From assembly GCA_944474755.1 (NCBI GenBank), contig OX104120.1:22989242-23053241 (forward strand): 64,000 nt of DNA, in the 5' to 3' direction. Positions 1-12,700 of the stretch are shown here, piece by piece. This DNA is from Limnoperna fortunei. Its lineage: Eukaryota > Mollusca > Bivalvia > Mytilida > Modiolidae. The notes under the pieces are model-generated. The model searched no databases. It was not told where the DNA came from and saw only the letters and a list, made by a program, of their open reading frames with translations. How positions within the stretch are numbered: the first letter of the stretch is position 1; every line of letters begins with the position of its first letter. The translations under genes were made by a program, and so were the position numbers.

Positions 1-569
1 GCACTTAAATTCCAAGTAGGAGAAACTGTATACTTATATCGACCCGTCGTAACCCCTGGCAAAACAGCAAAATTTTTAAGACATGGGTAGGCCCATTTTT
101 CATCGCCGAAAAATTATCTGAAATTCATATGAGGTTAAGAAGAGTTTCTGACGGCAAACTTATTTTAAACAGGGTCCATATAAATCGATTAAAACATGGT
201 ACAGTAAGATATAAAGATTTTGATGAAACACCCCCTAATGATATAGATGCAACTGAGCCTGCCATTTTGTCAGATTCTGAGATACCCGAAGAAAGCATTA
301 CAGGTTCAGAAAGTGAGCTTAAAATTACTCCTGTCAATAAAGAAGTTCAAGAAAATGATCCAAATGAAAATAAAATGTACGAAGTTGAAAAAATAATAAG
401 AAAAAAGTTTACAGATGGTAAATGGCAGTACAGAGTAAAATGGCTAACATTTGACAACAAATTCAACTCATGGGTTAATTACAATGATCTATCAACTGAA
501 TGTCAAACATTAGTTAAACAAACTCACAACAAAATTCCTACAGATAAAAGAAGTAAAAAGAAGAGCTAG
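1..569 (+). pseudogene. Ty3/gypsy pol 3' end: integrase C-terminus plus chromodomain, frameshifted
   Basis: This is the 3' end of an LTR-retrotransposon pol gene whose upstream part lies outside the window. The first 28 codons (frame 1) give a strand-rich integrase C-terminal segment (KFQVGETVYLYRP). A one-base loss near position 84 moves the reading into frame 3, which stays open to a stop at 567-569. About 90 residues into the second frame is a chromodomain: YEVEKIIRKKF, then WQYRVKWLTF, then NSWVNYNDL. Chromodomains at this position are known from chromoviruses and related Ty3/gypsy lineages, where they guide integration to chromatin. The acidic linker before it is variable in such elements. 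The frameshift makes this copy non-functional. A host chromodomain gene is unlikely because the domain directly follows an integrase tail and precedes a polypurine tract and LTR-like sequence. Confidence 0.8.
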
Positions 570-1412
570 TATTTTTGTGTTATATTTTCACATATTGTGT
601 ATATGTATGTTTTTTTTCATTTTAATATTGTTTTTGTAAAGGTACACAATAGCATTGATCGGACAAGGAAACTCACATTTTGTGTTGTATAACAATTGGT
701 CTTTCCTATTTGGTCCGTTATCATCCTTTGCGTACTGTTGTGTCAACCTTTTTGGTTATTTGTTGTACATTACTTTGTTTCTTTTTGATTTTTACAAGTA
801 CATTTAGAATACTCACAGACATTTATGTTTCATATTGTTGATAAAACACTTTGATTCATTATTATGTGTCTAGTATCATGTCTGTACTATATTATTTTAT
901 CTTGTTTTCATTTATACTTATTTGATTTACGTTTTAGTGTGTGCTAAATGATCTTGAGAATTGACAGTTCATTAGAGTTAATGAGATTAGTCGTGGATGA
1001 ATTAATTATGTGCATGTTATGTTACGTGTCATTTTGTCAATCATTGATGTAAAAGTATATACTCCGCCCATATAATGAATACGTTGATTTCATTAGTGGT
1101 TAAAAATTTTCTTTTTAGCTAGAAAGAATTATTATTTTGATGACCTGATCACTCATCAATTGGTAATTTAATAAATCTATAGTATGACACGCGTGTACTA
1201 TTTGATTGTTTTAGTTAAAGATTAAAATTTTTCCACTGTTAAACAAATTTGAATTGTGCTGTTCAACTATTTAGAGTGCAGAAGCACGAATTATTTTATT
1301 TTTTTTTTACTCTGTATCTATTTTATATTTGTATGTCTTGTTTCGAATTTTTATCTTAAAGAATTATTTTGAATAAAGTAGTGGAAACTTTATTTTAAAA
1401 ACCCGGGAGTGA
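570..1412 (+). other. Non-coding 3' region of the gypsy element
   Basis: No open frame or recognisable domain is seen. The stretch is T-rich and lies between the pol stop and a purine-rich tract (CCCGGGAGTGA, about 1402-1412) that would serve as polypurine tract. I read it as the element's 3' untranslated region. Confidence 0.45.
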
Positions 1413-1716
1413 TGTTACAACGGAAATGTGTATTAATAAAATTATAACCTGCTTTGTCAGCAATTATATATTTGACGATGGATAAGCACTTAATGTTTAC
1501 ATAGCGGACCTCTCCCGCATAGTTAGATTCTAATATGTTTCTCTTACTGACATTTTCCCACGAACATGTGGTTGTAATTCTTGTAAAATGTGCATGCTCT
1601 TTAAGAATGTAGTCAGTCATGTTTTAGTATTTGAAGAATAAAGATGTAGTTGTGAAATATAGTTAATTCTTAGGGCCTTAGCCCCGGACAGTTTCTAATT
1701 ATTATGTTGCGTTACA
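1413..1716 (+). repeat. Putative 3' LTR of the gypsy element
   Basis: It begins TGTTACAACGG right after the purine tract and can be closed at GCGTTACA (1709-1716), giving TG...CA ends and about 304 bp. A polyadenylation-like AATAAAG lies near 1639. The 5' LTR is outside the window, so the boundaries rest on end motifs and position only. Confidence 0.45.
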
Positions 1717-1773
1717 AAACCCATCGCAACAGTATAATTGTATATTGTATATGTCTTATGACATATTAATAGT

Positions 1774-2048
1774 AATAATTAATGGTTTTGTTTGTTAGAT
1801 GGTGTTTTAACGCAACTTTCAGCAATTTTTCAGCTATATCATGGCGTCAAGTTTTTATTAGGGGAGGAAGCCGGAGTACCCGGAGAAAACCCCCGACCTG
1901 CGGTAGGAAAACTGGCAATCCTTGTCAATTAAGATAGGAGTCGAGTACACACTGCCTGCAGTGAGTATCGAACCCGCAATTTCAGTGTTGACAGACCATT
2001 TGATCAATAGTAGACGAACTACCTTAACCACTCGGCCACCGAGGCCCC
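1774..2048 (-). mobile_element. tRNA-headed SINE, full-length copy 1
   Basis: Read on the minus strand, the element opens with a tRNA-like head: GGGGCCTCGGTGGCCGAGTG contains an A box (TGGCCGAGTGG), and a B-box-like GGTTCGATACT follows about 60 bases later. Next comes a conserved core (CCGGGTACTCCGGCTTCC), then an end with 'AGCTGAAAAATTGCTGAAAG' and a GCGTTAAAAC tail. An 8-bp direct repeat TTAATAGT flanks it (1766-1773 and 2049-2056). RNA polymerase III would transcribe it and a LINE would mobilise it. From memory, the core resembles that of widely distributed molluscan SINEs (MetaSINE type). Confidence 0.82.
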
Positions 2049-2463
2049 TTAATAGTGAATAGTATACCTAAACCTGGAACCTGAACGATTTAAAATTGCG
2101 TATTTCCCCAGACAAATTGGGAAATAGCCGATCAAAATGTACTATATATTGGTAGGTTGTCAAAATTACATCATATGTTAAAGTTGTCATGTTCATTATT
2201 TTTGCCTATTTCAAACTTATTTAAGCGAAAAATGTAAACAATTACTAAACTGATATAATAGTACAGGTATAAGAAGTTTATGGAACTGAGTTCATTTTAC
2301 CAGAAATGTGATATCTTTTTGAGATTTTCACACAACAAATGACGAATTGCGTTCTGTATGCATCCCTAGTATTATCATTCTTGTTACTATCTGGAATTTT
2401 ATACATAATGTCGCTTTTGAAAGTAAAGTGTTTATACGGTAAATATTGTAAAATATATTTAAC

Positions 2464-3034
2464 GGGCTGAGCTACAAAGAGGTCCCATTTCTCGTAATGG
2501 AACAAACACGCTCTTGGGATTTATACATATTTTCCGATATTAAACTGCTATTTTTGTTTAATTTATATTTTTTCCTTCTCCGCCGTTCAGTTGACATTTC
2601 TACAATGTCTAAATAACACTTTTTCGTAATCATGGCATTGTTGACAAAAACTGAAATTGTGGAGTGTAGAATTGTACAATCGTATGGGTAAAAATTTGAT
2701 CTCAGCTAATGCAATACATCCGGAAAATTTTGATTCGGATGAATATTTTACCAAATGATTCAGAAATAATGCATGTCCCGAATTCAAATTTTGACAACAA
2801 TGCCATGATTACGAATAAAGCGTAAAATAACGAAGGTGTTGTAGAAATATCAGTTAAACTTTAAAGACATTAAAAGTATGTAGCAATTTAGAGACACAGT
2901 TGAATAGCTTATTATATGCATAAAACCCCCGGGTGTGAATCACTACCGGCTTGCTCCATTACGATTAATGGGACCTCTTTGTAGCTCCGTCCATAAAAGA
3001 AATTAAAAAAAAAGAGCTACATTATTGTAGCTAT
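2464..3034. mobile_element. TIR element (MITE-like), copy 1
   Basis: The ends are inverted copies of GAGCTACAAAGAGGTCCCAT, seen at about 2468 and, reversed, at about 2971-2990. The interior holds smaller inverted pieces around 'CATGGCATTGTTG'. A second copy lies at 20962-21637. No transposase is encoded, so it is non-autonomous. The left outer end is less well preserved than in copy 2. Confidence 0.6.
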
Positions 3035-3075
3035 GTAGATATAGGATCTTACAAAATTAATGCGAGTGGATTATC

Positions 3076-3160
3076 GGATTTCTCCAATCGAGATAGTTAA
3101 ATTATAGAATTTTAATTAAATTAAATTTCCATAATTTAACTATCGAGATTGGAGAAATCC
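3076..3160. repeat. Foldback inverted repeat
   Basis: Arms of about 34 bp (GGATTTCTCCAATCGAGATA and its reverse complement ending GGAGAAATCC) flank an AT-rich centre, so the strand could fold into a long hairpin. I see no coding content. 3161-3603 beyond it shows nothing recognisable. Confidence 0.6.
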
Positions 3161-3603
3161 AATTATCCCAGAGTACTAATGTAAGATTCTGTTTCTCTGA
3201 TTTTTGAAAAAGTGGAAAATTTGCGAAATGAAGTACAAATTCCCCCAACTCAATTTGTACGTTCATAACTCTCGATGAGAGGTGTTTCGTTTATGACGTC
3301 GTTAGTTCTTATTATGACTTTATTATTTAAAACCAATCAACTGCTGAGAACCACATTTTCACTAGTGATGAGAATTATTTTTTTCTACACCGGTCAAGCG
3401 GATTGAATTTAACGCAATAATTAGAGAAAACTTTATACTGAGTCGAAAAAATTTGTTGGCTGGGGATTAATTTTGTTAAAGATGGTTCACAATTTAACAA
3501 AAGGAGTGGTTGTATTTTTCAAAGCAACAAAGTGTACAATAATACATATACGAATGGATGGAAATAAATTGTTTTAAAAATGCTTAAAAAATGAATAATT
3601 TTT

Positions 3604-3755
3604 TTAAAAGTTCATACCACTAGGTCTTGTAGCCGCTTTGCCTACGTGCTTTAGTTTCTGCATCATTGATCCAAGTGTATCATTAACTTCTCCCCAACCA
3701 TGTCCGTAAGCTTCTGCAGGATAAGCTGGCTCTCCATGTTTTGGTATATCAAGTC
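3604..3755 (-). CDS. AMT: AMT exon 10 and stop codon
   Basis: Acceptor aatttctgtag. It encodes [17 protein letters not shown] and the tail ending PSGMNF, stop TAA at 3606-3604. The [11 protein letters not shown] block is the conserved cytoplasmic tail known to couple subunits in AMT trimers. No certain polyadenylation signal is seen just downstream; an AATAAA-like motif lies within about 50 bases. Confidence 0.92.
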
Positions 3756-6700
3756 CTACAGAAATTAAAGTGTTAGATAAGATTTTGTTTGTTAAAATAC
3801 TGACACAGACGGAATATGTATCATTACAAGAACATGTATATCTACAATAATTACAACCTTACGTCTTTAATATCGTAGCAGTAAAACTGTTCTACACAAA
3901 TCCTTATTATTAGTTCATAAGGACCTCGGTGTTACTGTTCACACTGACATTGCGAGTTCTACAAGTGACGTCTGGCTTGGTGTGCTACAATTGACAAGAA
4001 TTCCAAGGTCACTGCGTACTTCGATTTAAATCACTTATAAAAAATGGCGGTCGTGTTTTTGTCTAGTCAATTTCTTGAAAAAAAACAATGTACAACATGT
4101 AACAACAAATAATGTATATTTATTTTTTTTTATTTAGTACCTGCCTTTAAATGGGAGTTACGTTTCACTCATGGTTGTCGACAACAATTATATTTTTTTA
4201 ACTTTGTTATCAACATGCACTTTTGTCTTTAGTTACTAGTTTTACAAGGAATTTGTGTTACCCTTTCTTTCGAACTCAAATGAAACTCGTAGAATATGTG
4301 CCTTCTTCAGCGCGTAGAACATGATAAAACACAGAGCTGCCGACCAACCAATAACAGATGCCAGTCCCGCAAGCTGCCAGCCAAAGTGCTGAAATGTAAC
4401 ACGCTTTATTATTCATTATGCTGAAATATAAATGGATATGACTGACAAACTGGATATGGATAATATGCACAGGACAAAACATGAAATTTATAATTTTAAA
4501 ATAGCCGTATATTATACTATAAGGATGATATGAACATGTACTTAACAAATTTATGTTAAAATATTTTTTGTAAAAGAAGGAACTTATTGCAGATGTGTCT
4601 CATACAGATTTGTTTGATAAAATTAACATTTAAACTGACTAAAAACAACGAAAAGGTTAAGACACAACAATGCTTTTAACTGTGAAACAATCTAAATGAT
4701 ATTATAAACAAACTATACTTATTTTTATAATATCCTTTTCCCGACAAATAATTAAGCCCTTCGCACTTCTAGTATGTGACAAAACAGATTTTTAAGATAA
4801 ATAAGTATATATAAAAAATATTAATGTATACAGAGTTGCTTAGTAGATTAGGTAGATGGTAAGGATCACTTGCTTATCAGCACTGGGAAGTGACTTCGTA
4901 TTCGACATATGTACATTGTACAAGGTACATTCCATTAAGTAATGAATGCCGTTTTCATTTTGACTGAAAGTTGCATATCAATCTGAGAACTGAATATCCC
5001 GTCGCTTTGTAAGATTGGTCGAATAATTGAAAACTTACCAGATAGTAACCAGCTCCTGAACTGAATCGCCAGTCCCTTTGTATGATTGGTCAAATGATTA
5101 AAAAATTACCAGGCAGTAACAGCTCGTGAACTGAATTGCCTGTCCCTTTGTATGATTGGTCAAATGTTTAAAAATTAACAGGCAGTAACAGCTCGTGAAC
5201 TGAATCGCCAGTCCCTTTGTATGATTGGTCGAATGATTAAAAAATTACCAGATAGTAACAGCTCCTGAACTGAATTGCCTGTCCCTTTGTATGATTGGTC
5301 GAATGATTAAAAATTAACAGACAGTAACAGCTCGTGAACTGAATCGCCAGTCCCTTTGTATGATTGGTCGAATGATTAAAAAATTACCAGGCAGTAACAG
5401 CTCGTGAACTGAATTGCCTGTCCTTTATATGATTGGTCGAATGTTTAAAAATTAACAGGCAGTAACAGCTCGTGAACTGAATCGCCAGTCCCTCTGTATG
5501 TTTGGTCGAAAGATTAAAAACTTGCCAGACAGTAACCAGCCTGTGAACTGAATCGCCAGTCCCTTTGTATGATTGGTCGAATGATTAAAAACTTGCCAGA
5601 CAGTAACCAGCCTGTAAATTGAATCGCCAGTCTCTTTGTTTGATTAGTCGAATGATTGAAAACTTACCAGGTAGAAGTAATTAAGTTATATCATAAATGC
5701 ATTACTTTTGTATCGACTACATTGTCGTGTGCTTTGTCATATAAACTCAATACTCTGCAACCCTGAATGATATTGGAAGATGTGCACTCTGTATAATAAC
5801 TTAACAGTTTTTGGATGAGTCTTAATTTACGCATTTTCATCAATTCTCCAGGTGTAGTATTGCTGCCAGATAACCCTCATTATTAGTTAACTACTAGTAC
5901 TATAAATAATATTCGCTTAAATAACAGTTAAACTGCCAATATGATATATTTTGCTGAACCAGTCCAATACGGAATTAACTAGTCCAATATCGGTGATCAT
6001 CGGTATTGACCTGGTTCGTACTGTATTGGCCTAGTTCTGCCTGTATTGGCCTATAATTGCCACCTGTATTGGCCTAAGAGATTTGGACAAGTTAATTAAT
6101 AAAGATATCATTACGTGATATGATTTCTGTATTGGCCTAGTTATTAGTACATGGCCAGCTGTATTGTCCTTCGGCTGCGCCTCAGGCCATTACAGCAAGC
6201 CTTGGATCAATAACTAGGCCAATACTGAAATCATCACGTAATAATATCATAACCTTAAGTCCTTTTGTTGGAAAACGGCAATCTTTGTCACTTAAAACCC
6301 GAGTGGATTTTACCGCATGCCCAAGATGAGTTTAAACTCGCAGAACTCCCAATCCCTATATTGTCACGCCATTAATCAATTATTCGATACGGTTCGTTAC
6401 CCAGCTCGCACGTCTTTTTAGACTTTTATACATTATTACAAAAATAGTACTACGTTTACACTTACCAGTCCTGAACGTTTGTCCCAGTGATACAGAATGC
6501 CAAAGTCTGTTGAAAAAAATGCTGTAGCAATTACACCCCATGATCCTCCTCCAAGGTGCACTAAAACAAACAAATTGGCACTATTTATTGTAAAGGCTTA
6601 GTCAAATTCTAGAAACAGCCAAATTTTGGGGAAGTCTTCAAGTCTTTCTTATTTCTTTCTAATAGATAACGAGTTATTACGGGTAAGTGTATAAGATGCC

Positions 6701-9700
6701 AAGTATTTTATTACTCGGCGTTCTATAATTTTAAAATCCTAGTTATATTATATGAGGCACGATATAAACTTTACCACTGAAAAACTATTGCAACTGTTAT
6801 TTAAACACAAATTAAGCCACAAGGACTTCCTATCATGTCATTATTATAGACCAAGTTTCTATAAAATGGAAATAAATATTGTTGTCTGTACGCGTGACAA
6901 ACACCAAAATCTTCGGCTCACAGCGCATTAACAAGTTCTATTTCATGTTTAGTTACTTCCGTTACTGAAATATGTGGACATTAAGAGCATTGATTAAACG
7001 AATACATTAGTGGCCAATGACAGACGTTTGATCAAGAGCAGTGAGATACGAGCAGGAGAATGCATAATTATATCCGTTAGAAAAATCACCCGAGGAATGT
7101 AAAGATTCATTTGAATAATTATATAATAGATTGAAAACAATAATGTGCTAATATAAAAACAAGAAGGCTAATCCCAATATAATCACAAATGGATTAATAC
7201 TCCTTAATTGATATTCATGATGCAAACCATAAGTCACTCGTGTTCCTCTGCTAGCAAACTGAAAACGGAAATCGGGAGAATACTTTATCTTACACCAAAT
7301 AACTTCGAGCCAGTGACATTAAAGGTTGGTGTCTACAATCTAACAACACAGAAAGTCTTAACAGAAACATGATCAATAAAGGTTTTATTTATACATTCAG
7401 TGCATTTTCCTTTATAATCATCATACTGCTTTATTATGTCCCACAAAAGAAGTTTTGGGAGACATATTGTAATTGCTCGGTTTATTAAGGTCTTTCCCAC
7501 TACAGTTGAAAGACCTTCTTGTCTTTCTTATCATGATGATGATTATTATTATTATTAAGGTCTTTCCCCATTTCCAAGGGAAAGACCTTCTTGTCTTTCT
7601 TATGATTATTATTTTTTTTTCTTCTTCCGCGGAGGTTTGCCAAAAAGTGTCTGGACGTATCAGTTCGATACTTGGTAACATCAATCGGTCATATCCGGAG
7701 ATGACATGGCTCATGCTTTTAGACCGATCTATTTTTAGTTATCTGCCCGAACACGAAAACCCTTGTTAGCAGATAAACTCAGAAAACGTAACCGATTCTT
7801 AAAATCTGAAGTGTAAAAAATGTCGATGGACCTATGGCAATTATTTGTCATGCAAATTTTTTTTTTTCAATCAACTTCCTGTTTACGCGTTTTTGACCTG
7901 AAAAATGTCACAACGCGTCAAAATTTTTTTCTCAAAAACCGTAAGTCCTAGAGACTGGGGACCACCACCATTGATCCTAAGTTACATATGTTACATTTAA
8001 AAATGTCAAGGTCAAAGGTCACCTTAGGTCTTGTTAGCACTATATCTCACAAACCATAAAAGATAGAAGCAGACAATAAATGGGAAATATACTCCTCTTA
8101 TTGAGACCTTTATTTGGTACATTTGACCCAAAGCTGTGCGATGAACCATTTTTGAGTCACTGCCCTTACGCGTTTCGGTTAATCGGTTTTTGGGTTAAAG
8201 CTTAAAAACGGTTAGAGATAATATAGTAAACATATAGGTTTAACATGATCAGCAGGAAAAGAGCTTCAATTTGAGCCAAAGGTAAAAGGTCATAGGTCAA
8301 GGTCATACCATAGCAACTAGGTGACCGTTATAAAAAGTTCTTAGCAACCATATATTTTTAGAATCAGAATGATGTACTTTACTGAATTATATCATTTCAT
8401 GATAGGAAGTGGCATTTTGTCCCTAGCAACGAAATGAAAGTCCTTAACAACCATCTATTTTTTGGCTCGGAACCACTTTCTTTACTCAAATAACTCATTT
8501 TTACGACTAAAAGTGACATTTTGTGCTATACCAAGACACAAAGTCCCATAGCAATACCTAACTTTTCTGACTTTAGAGGAACGGTGGGAAAGACCTTCTC
8601 ATTTGTTCTCAGAACAAATGGCAGTTTAATTATTGTTATTATTCTTTCTTCTTTTTTCTTTTTTCCGTTCAATCTTGTCCGCACATTTTCTCTGAGATGA
8701 AATGTCCAATCAATATGAAACTTAGGGAAGATGTTAATGGTAACATGAAGTTTTGCAATCCATTTTTGGAATGTTTAAAATGGCAGCCTTTGAAGAAAAA
8801 AGAGCAGTTCTCAGATCTCAGCAATGACCAGAGCAATTTCAATGAAAATAGGTATACTGATACAGCTAACTATCCTGAAATTTTTTTTGGAAAAAAATTG
8901 GTGGACGCGGACGACACCATTTTGTAATGGCGGCCGTTTCACCACCCCCCCCCCCCCCAAACGTCAACTCAGTACGATTGCAACGAAATTTGATATGTAG
9001 GTAGATTTTAATGCACAAACTAAGAGATATCATGTGTATTTGGGGGTTTTCAACATGCTAAAGAATGTAGTGGCAATGAGCCTTCGTTTGAAAGACATTC
9101 TGTGTTAGTATCATAACACAATCAGCACTAGATATTATAATTCTTTTCTTTTCCAGCTCAATCTTCTCCGCACAGTTTCTCTTAGAACAATGTCTAATCA
9201 ATATGAAACTTTGGAAACGTGCTAGATGTGACCTGAAGTTTTGCAATCTTTGGAACTTTCAAACTGGCTGCCGTTTTCACGGAAACAGGGGTAATTATAT
9301 ATAGGACATTTCATTAACTTGGTAAACATTGTATGTGCAATATATTAACAAACCTGGAATACAACAACACAATGCTAGGTCACGCGATCACAGGTTCTGT
9401 CACAACCATTAAGAAACCATTTACGATTTTTAAAAAAATTTTCATATTTTCCGGACAGCAAATTAAAACAATTACTATCACGGTCAATGAATAAATCAGT
9501 GTCTGCAACTAAGTTACAATTAAAGTCATCCAATTTAACAAAGATATAAAAAAAAATCGCTCTTCATTTTATTAAGGCTCCTTAATGTCGCTAAAACAAA
9601 AACTATTGGAAGACCACAAATGTAAATGTTGAATGCGCTATATACATTAATGATCGAACAACATTTTTGTAATTTCAGAGTGGTACATAAACATTTCAAC

Positions 9701-12700
9701 AATCAATCTAATTATTTCTACGGGAAAATTCCTTTACGCTCTTTCTGATCCTTTCTAAACTCAGGTGATCGGATTCCCCCCCCCCCAAAAAAAAAAAAAA
9801 ACAAAAAAAAACACGTTAACTACAGCTGGATATAATACGGGCTGCAATAGTACAGTTATGATCAATTCAAACGCAGTTCAATCTTATTAAAATTAATTTT
9901 AATTTGATTGACTACAGTTATGATCAATTCAAATGCACAACGTGTATAAATCATAAATATTTTCAGACAAATGTATTACCTGCAGTAGCATCTAGGGGGT
10001 CATCTACTTTCAGTTTTAAAACTGCCCACGTGAGTATCATGTACATAATACCTCCTATTATTCCTATGATAAAGGCTCCATATGTTGTGATTTGGTTACA
10101 GGAAGCACATATAGATACCTGTTAACAATTTGAAAACAAAGATTTAAACAAAAATAAATTATAACCATGAAAAAATTTCATGGTGTTGTAAGGCAATCGA
10201 GTCGTGAGTATTCTAAATAGTTTCTGGATAAGTAGATCATAGAGAATTTGTTCAATATTGAATGTAATGAATTTAATGAAACAACTTCTTTAGCATTCGT
10301 CAGCATTGTGGTTGGTAAAACTTGTGGAACCACTTTTTGAAACTATTGTAAATGATTTTGCCATCATCGGGTCTTTTAAATTGAGTAATAATATTATTGG
10401 AATACCACATTGTTCGAATGTAAGCAATACAAATTACCATTCCAGCTAAACAGCCATTAAGAGTAGTGAGGAAACTCCATGTACTGTCTCCAAACCATTT
10501 CAGTCTGTTTAATGTAAGTGTCAGGAAAGCCCCTCCGGTACCTCCTAAAACTGTGCTCTTTACAGCTGTAGCCACCGCTATCCCATCTCCTTCATGAGAA
10601 ATGGCTCCCTGAGACGATCCATTAAAAGCGAGAAATCCAAACAAAAGGATGAATCCTCCTAGAGCCGCCAACTGAAATAACAGGCCCTTTATATATCAGG
10701 ACTAATGCAAGAAAACTATGAATCATGCATTCTCCTAAAATGTGACTAAAACAACCGACTCTGTATATAACAGGAATGATTTATCATTAGCCAAAAAACA
10801 GAGGTACATGTTTGTCGCGTTAACTAATAATTTATGAAGAAATGCGATCTACAATGATTTAACGATTTCTCCAATATTTTGAAGAATAACAACCCAAGTA
10901 CATAATTTGTTATTTATTCTAATTACTGCTGTGCAATTTTAATTAAATAATGAAACGAATGAGGCCTCTAATTCTGTAAGTGACACTAATAACTATAGCG
11001 TTAAAAGAACCCTCTTGTAGGGCAGGCCGAATGTTAATGGTAGTTATTGACCTGCTATTGACCTCGTGCCTGTCAACAGAGATCGCGAGTTCGAGCCTTA
11101 CTGGGTAGAATGTGCTCGACTCCAACCTTAAGGCTTGCCAGTTTCCTTCTCAAGGTCAATTTTTTTCATCAATTACACCGGCTTGCTCTCCACAAAATAA
11201 TTGGACGCTGTGATAACTGAAAACTTGAAGAAAGTGGTCTTTAACAAATTTTAACAAACGAAAAAACTTAGAACTTTTAAACCAAAGTTTATTTAATTTA
11301 AATTTATATCTACGTACACATATTTAATATAAGTTTAAAAATTACTCTTCTGGACACAACGCAGACGTATAATTCTATTGGCACTTACCGGAACTGAATG
11401 GCCTTTTATATCGACCGGATTTCCAGTTTCTTTGTCGAATCGACCAATTCTAGGCCCCATGACAGCAGCGCCAACAAAAGCAGCTACTCCACCTAAGCAG
11501 TGAACGTTTCCACTACCAGCAAAATCCTTAAAAATCAAAATAAAATACTGCTATACTGAACAACCCGACATGGCCCCCGCTTTACAACTTAAACAGACAA
11601 AAAATGATTGAGAAAATGACACGACATTTGAAAGTAGCCAGCATCTCACGAACTTCTCACTCTAAAAGTGGTATTGCACAAAAGTATTTATCTTGTAATG
11701 GAATAACTGGACAGATTCTTTTTGGGGGTTGTCGGGTTCTCGTTCGTTTTTTTTTTTGGGGGGGGGATGTGGGGTTCTCGTTGGGGGTTGTCGGGTTAAA
11801 ATAGTAGTTAACATATTTTTAGAGTACAACGCTTCATTAGGGCACATTCAAGTCTCTACAAAAAGCTAAATTTACCGTCCCTACCTAATTTTCCATATAC
11901 TAATACATTTCCAATTAATATGCAAAAAACTTGTTCATATTTCGGAAATATCGCTCACTTCACGTTGGGCATCCATTCGATCAATCTTTCGGTTTAAAGT
12001 TTCTATTATGAACTTTAGTTTTTAGATTGGAAACCCCAAACAACTTAGATTACAAAACTCAATTTTATCTACGAGTATTAGGTTACATGGTATATTATTG
12101 TCAATGGTCCATCTTCAAATCCTGTTGATAACCAGCCAATAGGCGACCAGCTCCAGTGTGTTACTACCGGATATATAAAACCTACAAAGTACAACTTGAC
12201 TTAATTAAATGTGAATTTAAAAGAGAGATTAATTTTTAACATTTCATATATTGTTTTCGTTACGTTTTTTAACGTTGAATACAATCGCTTTTATCAATAC
12301 AATTCAATGTGCATGAAATAAAATTAAATTAATTTTGTATAAAAGAAAAACAAATTTTATTTAGGGGTCATCCATAATTGTCAACATTTTTCACGAGTTT
12401 GCAAAGAGCACTAAAGGGGGGAGGGGTTTCAATTTCAACATTTTTTCGGTACGTTCTTAACTTCCGGTAATGTGAATGTGCAAACTTGCAAAAAATGTTG
12501 ACATACTCTTTTTGAGGGAGGGGGGGGGGTTTCAAAAAGAGTGCTGTTTGCAAACTTGTGAAAAATGTTGACAATTATGGATGACCCCTTAACAAATACG
12601 GATAATATTATGCAAACTTGTTTCTCTGTGTATTCCGGGCGTGTCCCCAGAGGTCGACCCATAGAGCTCCCCAAGAGCGTCCAATGATGCCCACACGTTT

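Noticed and set aside
129..569. Chromodomain protein as a host chromatin gene
   Set aside because: It follows an integrase tail in a shifted frame and precedes a polypurine tract and LTR-like sequence, so it is the end of a gypsy pol gene.
1984..2048. A real tRNA gene on the minus strand
   Set aside because: A and B boxes are present, but the acceptor stem does not close and the same head recurs at 48711 attached to a SINE body with target duplications.
4985..5680. CRISPR array
   Set aside because: Direct repeats have no unique spacers; it is a eukaryotic tandem satellite inside an intron.
7421..7769. Frames of 97-98 residues on both strands
   Set aside because: They run through ATT/ATC microsatellite and the duplicated end of a repeat element.
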